Of a stretch of DNA of 64,000 nucleotides, positions 36,592 through 47,900 are shown one piece after another. This DNA is from Prototheca cutis (lineage: Eukaryota > Chlorophyta > Trebouxiophyceae > Chlorellales > Chlorellaceae). The notes under the pieces are model-generated. The model was not told the DNA's origin and ran no database searches. It saw only the letters and a program-made list of their open reading frames with translations. Where the stretch lies: the NCBI GenBank assembly GCA_002897115.2, contig BCIH01000007.1, positions 1 through 64,000 on the forward strand, written 5' to 3'. The position numbers and the translations under genes were made by a program. Positions within the stretch are counted from its first letter, which is position 1. The number at the start of each line of letters is the position of its first letter.

Positions 36592-38336
36592 TCAGAACTG
36601 CTTTCGGAAGTCCGGCTTCCTCTTCTCCACAAACGCCCTGCGCCCCTGGTATCAGTCGGGATTGTCCACGCATTCAAGTCTTGTTCTGACAGGAGCAAGG
36701 CATATGGTATTGCAAGTAATGGCACGGAGGTCCCAGCACCCTGGAGGCTCCTTGGCCGCTCGAAACAAGACCGACTCTCACACACCTCGTCTGCCTCCTT
36801 GGTCTGGTAGAAGAGCAGCGTGGCGCTGCCTGCAAGGTCTGCACTCCCAGCCGCGCCATCCTCGTCCGCGTTGAGCGCCGCTTTCAGCACCCGCAGCGCT
36901 GTGGGGCTGTTCGACACCATCTCCCGGCACCTGCAACGGATTTGGCATTGTCACCGTGGGTAGCTGAAAAAGGTGTCAACCCATGGACCAGGCAATGTGA
37001 CATGGTGATGATGATGATGATGATGGTGCCCCTTTTGATGGCAATGGCAATAATGATGGGAGGAATGCGTGGACCCTGTCCAGAGTAGCACTCCCTTGCT
37101 AATAAAGAGTACCAGGATAGCGTCTCGGCCTCGAGTTCCGCGAGGGGCACGACGGCGTTCACTAGTCCCCATTCCTTGGCAGTGTGGGCATCGTAGAGGC
37201 GGGCCAGGAGCCAGACCTCCCGGGCCCGCTTCTGGCCAATCACCCGGGCGAGGTGGGAGGCGCCGTACCCGGCATCAAATGATCCCACCTTGGGCCCCGT
37301 CTGGCCAAACACCGCGTTGTCCGCTGCAATGGTAAGGTCGCAGACGCCATGAAGCACATTGCCGCCACCGACGGCGTAGCCAGCCACGGACGCTACCACG
37401 GGCTTGGGGCATCGCCGGATGGCAATGTGCAGGTCTGAGACCTCGACCGCCGGAATGTCACTGCCTGCAGTGCCATAGCCCTCGCCACTCCGAGCGCTCT
37501 GATCCCCTCCCGAACAAAAAGCCTTGTCACCTTCGCCTGTGTGGTTGGGTTGAGCGTGTTCAGTTTGACTGCACACCACGGACAGGCAGCCTTCTTGCAC
37601 ATCATCCGTCCCACTCACCGACCCCAGCACCACCTGCCCCCACTCCATTGCCTCCCTTCAACCCTTTGCCTTTGCATGCGAGCAATCAGAGTGAGAAGAT
37701 AGAAGTGCTCATGCTAGAATCAAAACCCATAGCGTGTGCCTGTGAGGATAATGACGCCAATGGAGGGGTCGTGGGTCGCGTCTTGCAGGGCCAACATCAT
37801 CTCGTACATGGTCCGAGAGGTGAAGGCGTTGCGCTTCTCAGGCCGATTGATGCTGATCTGTGTTGTTGGTGGTGAGGAATCAAGTCCCGATCAAGTCTAG
37901 TGTGGACTGGGCGTGGCTGAGAGTACGGCGCGTGGTGCTGCCTGCTCGACTTCTCCCTTCATCCCCAAGCCCAGAAGGCCAGCGAACACGCACCGCTCGT
38001 TCCCCAACAGCTGAACTTGCAAGAGCAGCGAAACTGCAAACACACAAAATATTACAATGATCATCCACATAGCCTCCTTGCCTTGGCGATGCGGTCCTTC
38101 GGAGCTTTTTTGTAGAGAGTCTCCTCCAACGTCAGCTGGTAGACTTTGGGGATGGTGACCCACTCTGCAGGGTGGCGGGCGCCCCGACCGTGCATCTTGG
38201 CGTAACTGCTTCCGCCCTTTGCAGAATTGCCGGCATTGGACGACACATGCTGCGCGCCAATCTCTGCCGCGCCAGTGTGGCCACCACTGTCGATGTGGCC
38301 GTGCAGGACGGCAAGTCGTCGATGACTTTTCTCCAT
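36592..38336 (-). CDS. menB: 1,4-dihydroxy-2-naphthoyl-CoA synthase (MenB), phylloquinone pathway
   Basis: Exons 38336-38082, 37857-37740, 37536-37113, 36930-36786 and 36645-36592 sum to 332 codons. Crotonase-fold MenB signatures are clear: [61 protein letters not shown] (active-site region), [31 protein letters not shown] and the C-terminal [10 protein letters not shown]. It cyclises o-succinylbenzoyl-CoA in naphthoquinone (vitamin K1) synthesis. Plant MenB is peroxisomal through a PTS2 signal. Here the N-terminus reads RLAVLHGHI within the first 15 residues, a PTS2-like nonapeptide. Intron 1 has a GC donor (AAG|GCAAGG), and intron 2 also seems to need one (CAG|GCACAC). Confidence 0.93.
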
Positions 38337-38973
38337 GACTGGCGTTGAGTACGCAGCTGCAACGTGGGTGCGCTGGAAGTTTCGTTGGGTTTAAGGCCAT
38401 TCTGTCGTGGGCAAAGATGATTATGCATGGTGGTCTGCGTGGACAGCAGAGTTGATGATCCAGTGTGACGTCACTTTTGTGATCTCCGACACGGCCCAGC
38501 CGCCCGCCGGTAGGGGTTTGTTGGCAATCGCCACCGCATCGGCCGTGATCACTTCTCCGCGATCCCTCGACCCCGCGCATGGGGGACTCATGGATCGGCG
38601 GTCCTGCCCCGATTGGGCTGGTTCACGGCATGATTTCCAGAAATCAACTGGCGAAACTCGCCACAACTGGGGAAACCCTGCGCGGGCCCTTGACAAAGGG
38701 GAGCCATGGGCTTCCCGGCCTCCATGTAGACGTGCCCACCAAGCACGGCCTGGGGCAGCGTAGAGTGCTGCGCGGGGTGCATAGATCTCGCACGGCGCAG
38801 TATTCAATCGGATCTGGGAACATCCATCGAACGCAGGGACGACGCCCCAGCTCGATGTGGAAGACAGTGGCAAAGTGAGAGCGTGCCACATGCAGGCCAG
38901 CCAATGTGGTCCAGAGTGGATGCTTGCGGCGTGATCCCTGTGCACCTCGGAGCATGCGTTGCGGACCTTTAAC
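38337..38973. other. Divergent region between MenB and the AsmA-like gene
   Basis: Holds the promoters of two genes transcribed away from each other. No coding signal is convincing. A reading frame on the minus strand across 38420-39120 has no motif. Confidence 0.4.
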
Positions 38974-41682
38974 ATGTCCATCACATTGCCTTGTGACTGG
39001 TCGTCGTGCAATTCAATGCACAGGGTTGCTGGAGGTGCAGTATCTCTGGCGGGATTGTTGGTCGCCTCTGGCCCAACCCTGCTGTCGACCGGGCCAGGGC
39101 TGCATGCTGCGTTGTTCGCCACAAACCTTGCGCTTCCTGGGACAATTCACATTGAGCATGCGTCTGTGGGTTGGTCCAAACCCATTTGCATTGAGGGCAT
39201 CCGGTTTTCCCAAACGGTGAGTGAGTGCGACCGGCTTGGGGAGTTGCGACCGTGGCGGCTGTGGCTGAATGTTCTGGGGCGAGAGCAAAGCGAGCTCGCG
39301 CAACCCAGTCCACGTGCCAGCGTTCACAGGTGTCTCTGGTTTTGAGCATTGTCGCTGCCAATCGTCGATGATTAGAGCTCACTGTCCAGCGGCAATGAAC
39401 CAAACCCTCTCATTCAATCAACAGGATCCGGCGTTGGAGGCAGGTGATGGAAGCAGGACCCTGTTTGCCGCGGATCGAATTACAAGCCAAGCACCACTGC
39501 ATGTTTTTTTCACGCACAGTGATCCCCCAGTGCTTCGGGTCCACCAACCGGTTGTGGATGCCACGCTGGGACACTCCGGAAAGCTCAGGACTGCCCAAGC
39601 CCTCGCCAGTGCCGGGCTCATCCGCTCCCCGGAGCCACTCCCGGCACTGGACATCTTTTCTGTGGGTGCCACGCTGTCACCAGAGGCAAGAGTGTCTGGC
39701 ATCGAGACAGAGGCCAACCATGAGCAGCAAGCCTCAGAAACGCCGCTACAGAGCTCGGAAGATTCCCTGCCAGCAGACCGTTGGGAACTGGCAACGCAGC
39801 AGTTTCAGCCGGTGGGCCCCGATGTAATTGGTGGAGGACCCACACAGCGCACGGTTTCGCCGACAGCTGGACTGTGCTCGTCAACCGGTGAGAACAACAG
39901 CCCGGTGTCCCTGCCCTCCACAGCGCTTCAGACCGCGGATTCGTTTGTGCCGTTCTCGGGTCTGCTACGGACACCCAAGGTCCATCTCGAAACAGAGGAC
40001 GGGATCCTGCTCCTCCCTTCCCTGATACGGTCTGTGACGCTGATCGAGGAGTTGACTGTTTTGACCACCAAGGCCAATGTGCGCGGTCTTGTCTGCTTCA
40101 GTCCCCTGATATGCGCCCAATTTCCCTTTTCTTTCCCTTGCACACACCCACACACCCACACACACAGGCACGTGCTCGGAAGCCGGGTACGGGTGACGAT
40201 CCTGGAGGGCAGCGCCGAGACCTTGGCCCGACTGGGTCCCAGCGATGCTTCCGAACTCCGACGGCTGTCCTGGGCTAGGCACCCTCCGCCAGACTCGGCC
40301 CTGCCCCCGGGAGTGGGCAGGTTTGAATGCCCCAGTTGGGCAAGCGTGGAGTCGGGGTACCTCCGTGGCAGCATGGCAGGTTGGACGACCACGAAGGGGT
40401 ACACGGTCCTAACGCAACCCATCCGCCTGGATCTGCTTGCTGAGCCCGTCATCACGCGGTAGGAAATGCCATGGATCTTAGGGGTGGTGGAGAGCTTGTG
40501 TATGTGTGTGCGCGCGCGCGNGCGCGCGTGCGTGTGTTGTGGGGGAGCCAGCAGCGATTGCGCTCGTGCCTCCCACCCGGAAACAATCAACAAATGGCCC
40601 GGGCCCACCTCGTCCACACAGGTATGTTCTGGGCCGACTAAACCCGCTGTTGAGTGCAGGTCTGCGACTGGGCGGCAGCTCGCTGCTGAGCATCAGTGCA
40701 GTGCCACAGGATGCCGTGTTCCCAGCCGATGCATACTCTGTTCAGCTCCAGCCGCTCACAGTGAGTGTTTGAGCCCTTCGTGCTGGTGGTGGTGGGGAAA
40801 GGGGTCTGCACAGTGCGATTATGAAGGAGGTCTGGGCATGGCAACCTGGTTCATACACACTGGGGGAAAGAGCGTTGTGTGGCCTGACGTCCATGTCCCA
40901 TTGGCAACTCCCGTCACCCATCACCAGATCTCGTTGGAGAAGGGTTCGGCAATGCTCGAACCTCTCACCTCTCTTCCCGCCGTGNCAAGGTGAAACTTCT
41001 TTTGAGGTTTGGTTTTAAGAAAGGGCGTGAGCGCTCTGACATGGAGCAAATGCATGCAGAGGCGTTCATTGGCTGGGTGGTGCTAGGAGCCAAGAGACAC
41101 CGAGCACGGATATGTGTGATCAATGCGAACCCCCCCACCTATGGGCTGTGAGAACGCAAAAACCGAGAATCTTTGCCCAACTGCATCCCATCAAACAGGT
41201 ACTTGCCCGAGAGTGTTTCTGCGCAGCTGTCACCACTGTCGGCTCTGGTGGACGCTCGGGGTCGCGTGGCTGCCGCCCGTGCCGACCTAAGCATCGCCCT
41301 TGGCGGCCGGGGCCCCATGCGCCTGAGCAGCTGGGGCGTGGCTGCGGGTGATGCGCTGGACTGGCGCCTGGCCGTGCCAGGCGACACGCTGGCACGCTGG
41401 GGCATCCAGGGCGTGACCCCGGACCGAGGAGTGATCATGCCTGTCCAGGGCACGCCCGCCCGGCCTGTGCCCAACGGGCTCATCTTTGCCTCGAGACTGA
41501 GCAGTTGTGCCCTGGCAGCGGGTTTGTCCCCGGAGACCAGTGGCTTTGCGGCTTCCTGGACAGCCGCACTGCCGGGCTGGCTGGCTGCGCGCCTGACGCG
41601 ATCGGTGAGCGAGGAAAGGGCAAAAGGTGTCGGTTCCCTGCCGCCCCTCCCGCCGACCGTGAGCACCGGGTTGTCGGCATAA
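38974..41682 (+). CDS. AsmA/TamB-like (DUF3971-type) membrane-anchored protein
   Basis: Exons 38974-39216, 39425-40029, 40168-40458 and 40622-40760 join in phase. The last exon, 41199-41682, needs one more exon (about 40770-41190, not fixed, containing one N) to restore phase. The N-terminus has a hydrophobic stretch (GGAVSLAGLLVASG) followed by PGTIHIEHASVGW and ICIEGIRF, then LFAADRITSQAPL. That combination (TM, beta-strand 'seen from the membrane', 'W...I.GI') is the start pattern of AsmA-family proteins. The C-terminal exon has LDWRLAVPGDTLARWGIQGV and VIMPVQGTPARPVPNG, also AsmA-like. Bacterial AsmA/TamB proteins are linked to lipid transport between membranes. An algal member would suit a plastid envelope, but no targeting call is possible. 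Family assignment is by eye. Confidence 0.55.
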
Positions 41683-42451
41683 TGATGAAAGGGTAACTGG
41701 CACGACTGGTGTGTGCAGAAAACATGCTTTCAGCATGGCCAGTGACATTGTGGTTGTAAAGCCAACCATGCACATGGGCGGGACTGATACCATCACCTTA
41801 CAGATGATCAAAACAGCACCTTTGATTGATAACACAAGCACTTCACAAGGACTCTGGCATATGGGCAAATCATCCCAGGTAGCCAGCAATGGTGGGTGCA
41901 GGGAAAGCAGGATGGACTTTTTCCTCATTGGTGGGACAGATGCAAAGCGTGGGGTGTGGTGCTTTGGGGGGTGAGGAGGGGTCTACCCAAACCAGGGGCC
42001 CAGGTTGCAGCCACCCACCTGGGCTGGGCAGGGCCAAATAACCTTGCAACCACGTGCATGGTCTTGGGCAATCACACATGACGTGACAAGCAACAGACGA
42101 TGAGTTGGTGAGCTTGGCATTGAGGTCCATGATTCATACAGCAGGCGAAAGGTGGAAGGTCAATGTGCAGGGTGCAGCTGAAGCATTACAAGGAGGGTGA
42201 GGGTTGGTTTTATGTGGACAGACGAGGATTCACAGTGGTGGTGAGGTGCGAGCAGGGGGGTTCAGACGTATGAACTGTGGCGGGGCTGGGGAGCGTTGGA
42301 ACGGCCCACGCGCTTTCAGGTCACAGATGAGTGGCGTTTGGTGTGAGCTCCTGCCAGTCCTCAATTAAACTTCTCGGCGGCAATGTGTCCTCCACACATA
42401 CACAGACACACCACAATCATCCTCTGTGGCAATGCGTCAGCTGCTGCTCCC
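41683..42451. other. Convergent intergenic region
   Basis: Between the stops of the AsmA-like gene (+) and the pseudokinase gene (-). No gene is seen. It contains an AT-richer patch at 41740-41850. Confidence 0.5.
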
Positions 42452-45400
42452 TCAGCCAAGGAGCCGTGGGTGCGCCAAACGCGGAGCAGCGTGGGGAGTG
42501 CGTCTGGCGGCGGCTTCCTGGGCCCGGGCGTCTCGCGCGATGGTTTGAAGTCGTTCGATGACATCGACGAATTCCGGCCTGTCGTTCGGATCCTCGGCCC
42601 AGCATTCGCGCATGAGGTCGATCCACCCGGGCCCCGGCTCAACCACGGCACCGGGCTCGCCATCAAAGCCCGGGATGGGCGGGCGGACGACAGTGCCACC
42701 AGCCCGCAGGCTTTGGAGGTAGTTCTCCTGATCGGCAGCGTACGGCACGCGCAGGGTCAGCACCTCCCACATGACCACGCCAAAGGCATAGACATCGATC
42801 TTGCACGAGGCCGTGTGCGGCGCGCGGACCTCCTCCGGTGCTGTCCAGGGAAACACCCTGTCCGCGGCGATGGCTCCGCCGACGCCTCCAGATGCCAAAA
42901 ACAGCATCCCCTGGCCTGTCACTTTTGCCAGGGGCCGCCGCCCGCGCCAGCCCAGCAGCACCACGTGCGAGGAAAACCTACCATGCGTCAGGCCTTGGGA
43001 ATGTAAATACGCCAGTGCCCGAGCCGCATCCAGCATGTAGACCAGCCGGTGTCGGCGACCCGCCACGGCATCATCCCTCCGGGCCAGTGCCCCACCCAGT
43101 GTTCGGCCGGATACCCACTCCAGAACCAGAGCGGGGCCACGTGGGAGGGAGGAGGGGGTTGCAGCCCTGCCACTCGCCCCAGACGAAGGCCGTGTCGACG
43201 GGCTCCATGTGACGTCGGGAGGGCCACTGGCGGCTCGAGAGGAGGCAGCACCTGCCGCAGCCGCCACCGCCGGGTCAGAGTTATTATCCGCCTCTGCTGG
43301 TGGTGGTAAAATCACGCCATAGAGCTCTACGATGTTTGGATGGCGCAGACGAGCTAGGATGGACCCTGCCGCGACTAGAAGCCGTGCAGTGGGTCCAGCC
43401 GTGGTCGACGGGTCGTGGCCGGCCACGAGATGCCGTGGAACGCCCAGCACTGCAGCCAGGGTGGGCTGATGTGCCACCATTGTTGTCTCGACCGAGTGCT
43501 CCGGCCTTTCCTCGGCTGCATCTGCGTCCTTGACACAGTTGTTCCCCGAGGCTGCACCGGCAGTCACCGCGGCGGTGGCTGCCGCGGCTCCCGCGAGGAT
43601 TTGCGCCGCGGCCGCAGCCTGCGTCTGAAAGTCGGTGCCAGCATCGCCATCTCCAGGTGTCGTGGTGGGGGGTCGCCGTCTTATCGTCCCAGGCTGTCCG
43701 GCGTCGCCCTGCGTGCTCGCCCCACTCATCTGTGCACTGCCTACCCCGCTGGTGCCCTGCTCGGTGCCGCCGGGCGCCGGGGGCAGCATCGGCGCCTTGG
43801 GCGGCGCGACCAGAAACGTGACGCTGACATCACAGTCNCGCCAGCGAGCGCGGTAACTCGAGTACCCTTGGACACCGAAATGGACGCGGTGGGCAAGGTG
43901 CACCTCCTCTGCTGGGATAATCTGCAGCTCCTTGCCCAGGCCCCGCGCCACCGCGGCGCGAAGCTCGCGCGCACTGGCGTGCGCCGCATGAGTGGGCGTG
44001 GCCGCGGCCTGGCGCGCAAGAGTCAGCGACGCCATCTGCAACTCGGACAACTGTCCCGTGCTCGCGGCCCGGAACAGGGATGCGGCGCCAGGCACAAGGG
44101 TGTCCTGCTGACAGCTGGCCGCCGTCCTGCAGCAGAAGGCCGAGCGTGGCCGCCTGGCCGCTCCTCCTTCCTGCTTGTCGTTATGAGCATCACCTCCTTC
44201 ACCATGCTCGTCTTCTTCGGAGGCGGAATCGGCCATGCCCGGGGGGGCGTAGAGCCCTGCGTCATCCGACTCCGACTCCGAGGGCCGGATCCAGCCGTCG
44301 CGGGCTTGAATCTCCAGATGCAGCTTGGCCGCGGGCTCATCCAGCCCCTCCTGTGCTGCCCGGTGCTCGGCGAGCTCATCCCACATCGCCGCCACGTCAG
44401 CGTCGTCCACCAGATCCACGAGGACGTCGGGTTCCTGGGGCAGGTGGTAGCGCAGGGTGAAGAGCTGGCGCAGACCCATGGACGGCCCGCCGCTCAGCCG
44501 CCCGCCACCGCTGAGCCCGAGATGGTACCGAAGTTGGGGCGAGCCGAGACCGCCTTCCGATGTGCCACCTGGCGAGCCGCCGTGGTTCCAGCGCCCCGTC
44601 AGCGCCGAGGGGCACGTGCGCAGCAGGCACCGCCGCAGCAAGTCCGCCCGCGACGTCACGGCGGGCACCGCCACCAGGCGCGTAACCCCGGGGCTTGCAT
44701 GCGCCGACCCGGGCAAATGCCGCTCGGGCCCGCCACCGGCAGGGGGGTCGTTGGAGCAGGAGGTGGCCATGCCCATGGTCGTCACCAGGATCCGGACCTA
44801 CGTGGATAAAGAAAGGGCGACAGTGAAGCAGCATGCTGAACTGACATAGGTTACAGTGCAGCAACTATGTATAATGCATGGGATGAGAGCAGGCACACGT
44901 GCTCCGCCCTCCAACAACCTCACTTCCAAGCGACAGCCTCCTCCCAAACCACCACCACCACCCAACGCTAAGAAGCGCAACCGCACCGTCTGCGGGGTTT
45001 GCCCAGCAGGCATCCCGTTCCCGACTCTCGGGAGCAACTCTGCGTGCACCACAACCCCGGCATGCTGCGAGACCGAGGCTGCGCTGGGGTGCACGTCGGC
45101 CGCTGTCACATCCGAGGGCGCCGCAGATGCCAGGGTCGCGGGCGCTGGGGACGTTGCAGGTACCACAGATACTGCAGATACCACGGGCATGGCCTGTGGC
45201 TTTGACGTTGCTATTTCCTGGCCCAACTGGTGCAGATGATCAGGGAGCAAGGCTTGCATGGGGAAGGCCGTGCTCGGGACNGCCATCGGCATCTGAATCC
45301 TGGCGGTGGCGGCCGCTGGCGCCAGGCCGCCCGCAGGGGCAGCGGGTGCCAGGCCAGCCGAGATGGCTNCTGCCACAGATGTGGCCTCCGCAGCGAGCTG

Positions 45401-46792
45401 CTGCAGCTGCCGCTCTTGCAGCGCGGCCTTCAGTGCCTCGGCGCCCTGGACTACCGGAGCGGCGCCCGTGTGTCCAGGCCCGTGCCCCAGCACGACGCCA
45501 AGCGCCGAGGCCACTGCCTCCGCGCTGAAAAGCGGGCTCTGGTGCTGAAGATGCTGGAGTTGCTGCTGTTGGAACAGTTGCTGCTGCTGCAGCTGCTGCT
45601 GTTGCTGCAGTTGCTGCTGCGCCTGTTGCTGCAGCTGGAGCTGCTGCTGCTGCTGCTGGAGCTGCTGCTGTTGCTGCTGGAGCTGCTGCTGCATGGCCGA
45701 CGCTGCAACCAGCATTGACACTGATGACTCAGTCGCCACCGGCACCGATCCCTGCTCTGCCATGGGACCCTGCCCCNCAAAATAGGCCTGCTGCAGCTGC
45801 TGTTGCGACAAAAGCTGCTGCTTCCAGTCCACCGGCATGTTTTGTTGCTGTGGCGGCAGGGTCAGCTGCTGCAGCGGCTGCGCTGGCATCTGCTGTTGAA
45901 GCTGCCTTGGTGGGTCATCTTGGTCTGACAGCATCCCCTTTGATGAGGTGCCAGGCGTCTGCGCCTGCTGCTGCTGCTGAGGCACAACTTGAGGGCAGCG
46001 TTGTTGCTGCTTCTGTGGCTCCAGGGTCAGTTTTTCAAGCTGCAGCATCAGTGACAGTGCCGGCGGCTCCGGACCCTGCCATTCCAGCAGGGCCGCCGCG
46101 GTCGGCTCAGTAACCGGCAGTGCTACCGACGCGAGCGCCTCTGCTCGCGCGGCCAATGATCCGCTGGCAAGAGACTCCGTGGCAGACGGATTGGAGCTGC
46201 AAAAGGCCGGGCGATCCATCAATGAAGCCCGGCGCTGCGGCGACTGTGGAGGCTCCAGCAAAGCTCCGCTGACCTCATGTGGCCCCGACCCGTTAGGGCC
46301 CGGGGCATTCCTGGTATGTTGCCACCGCTGCTGCTGCTGCCGCTGCTGCTCCACGGGAACCGTCGTCTCCAATGGTACCGTCAGCTCTTGGACATCTGGC
46401 GCATCCTGCGCCGACTGCGCGGTCGGCGTCGCGCTCTGCGCCACACTGGGTCTGGAATCATCGGAGGTCTGCGTCTTGTCAGCCGTGGATGCCACGGGAG
46501 AGCAGGGCTCGAGGCTTGCCGCCTCCTCCACGGCATCAAGGTCCGCGCGCCACTCGGGCCCACCGCGCAGGAAGGCGGAGGGTTGGGACTGCATGAAGGG
46601 CGAGAGCGTCGAAATGCTGGATGCCCCCGCCAGCAGCCATGCCGGGCGTGGTCTGGAGCTAGGAGGCCCTTCTTCCGCGGGGATGGAATCATCGAAGCCA
46701 CCCTGGGCGTCCTGCTTCTGAGCAGCGATGCCAAATGGGCTGGCCTCGCACGGAGAAGGGGAGGCCCTGCCACCACCACCCACCAAACTCAT
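42452..46792 (-). CDS. PolyQ-PB1-pseudokinase (Raf/MAPKKK-like)
   Basis: Exon 1 (46792-44987) and exon 2 (44797-42452) join in phase to about 1383 residues. Residues 1-602 are low-complexity, with a long Gln-rich region. About 603-760 reads as a PB1 domain (VRILVTT, TRLVAVP, FTLRYHLPQEPDVLVDLVDD). The kinase-like domain starts near residue 905, with a degenerate glycine loop (VHFGVQGYSSYRARW). The VAIK lysine is replaced (DVSVTFLV). After a long insertion come RHPNIVELYGV, HGRFSSHVVLL where HRD is expected, VTGQG where DFG is expected, then intact WTAPEEV and IDVYAFGVVMWEVLTLRVPY. It should be a scaffold or allosteric partner rather than an active kinase. Two N bases in exon 1 and one in exon 2 do not break the frame. 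Confidence 0.82.
45557..45693 (+). repeat. CAG/CTG-type repeat encoding polyglutamine
   Basis: An imperfect CTG/TTG triplet run on the plus strand encodes Gln runs broken by Leu on the minus strand, in exon 1 of the pseudokinase gene. It is likely length-variable between strains. Confidence 0.85.
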
Positions 46793-47121
46793 TCAGACGC
46801 GCGACATGATCACGCGACCTCCAAGCCGATGCCGCAACAAGTTAAGCTATCTGTAATGATAACGCCATTTTCCGAGTATAAAACAAGGCTGCCGTCTCGG
46901 GTGCTGAGCGATGGGTGTCCAGTTTCGAGGAGGAGGAAGAAGTTCACGTAAGACGCTGGATCCCTGGCATGGCCCCACCCCGGAAATGGTGGACCCAGCC
47001 AAGCCCACCCTCTTTTTGCTGCACAACGTGGCTCGCCGTAAGGTTCTGATACCGCACACAAGTGGTGGATTGTACTGGCCGTTTGCGGCACTGAACGGAG
47101 CATCGAAGGAGGTGTGCAGTC

Positions 47122-47687
47122 ATGAACGCAGCGGACGCAGTCGGGCAGCTGCCCGCTGAGCAGCAGCAGGAGCTCATGCAGGCCATTGAGGCGATGCAAG
47201 TTCGGGACAGGTGCGAACAGGGATTGTGTTGCTGTTCGGAATACCTGGGCCACATGGGCCTGTATGCGCCGGCGGGTCTAGGCAGGCCCCGGCCAGCGAG
47301 GCATGGCGCCGACGGCGCCATGCATCACACCCTTGCCGACGCATGCCCCGCCCCATTGCCCGCTCGCAGCCTGCGCATGTACAACAACCTGGTGGAGAAG
47401 TGCTTCCGGGACTGCGTCGACTCCTTCCGCCGCAAGGACCTCGACTCCACCGAGGAGAAGGTGGGCGGAGGGGTCCTGATGGGCCAGCTCTTGGATGAGG
47501 ATTGATGGAGAGATGCTCACGTAGACGGTCTCCAACCCCGCACACCAAACCCACCCTCTGCCCGCAGTGCATACAAAAGTGCTGCGAAAAGTTCATGAAG
47601 CACTCTGCTCGCGTGGGCCTGCGCTTTGGCGAGCTGTCGGCCGCCGCGGAGACCCAGATGGCTCAGCTGGCTGCTGCGCAAAAGTGA
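47122..47687 (+). CDS. TIM9: Mitochondrial small TIM chaperone, TIM9-like
   Basis: Exons 47122-47210, 47370-47460 and 47568-47687 give 99 residues in phase. The twin CX3C motif that defines small TIM proteins is present as CFRDC and CIQKC, separated by SFRRKDLDSTEEK, with flanking helices LRMYNNLVEK and KFMKHSARVGLRFGEL. The RF-type C-terminal helix and the position of the motif favour TIM9 over TIM8, TIM10 or TIM13. With TIM10 it forms the intermembrane-space hexamer that escorts carrier precursors to TIM22. It is divergent from the pseudokinase gene with about 330 bases between start codons. Confidence 0.9.
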
Positions 47688-47900
47688 GCGGCGAGCGCTT
47701 TTGACCCCAGGCAACCGTCCACACTGAGCCCGGCTCATAAAATTTTGCTTGCAGTGCACTCTCGTCGGCGGCTTCGTTGTAAGCACTGCCTGGCATGCTG
47801 AGAGTTGATGAGGGCAGCCATGGCCAACAGGCGATGTGTGCATGGGTCGGGCCCACGTATAGAACGAGCGGCAGTATGGACAATGAATTATGCAAGGACT

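Noticed and set aside
38421..39122. 233-codon minus-strand open frame
   Set aside because: Opposite to the AsmA-like first exon and the divergent promoter region; no domain and no splice context.
43415..44809. 464-codon plus-strand open frame
   Set aside because: Antisense of the pseudokinase exon 2, where the sense strand shows kinase and PB1 motifs.
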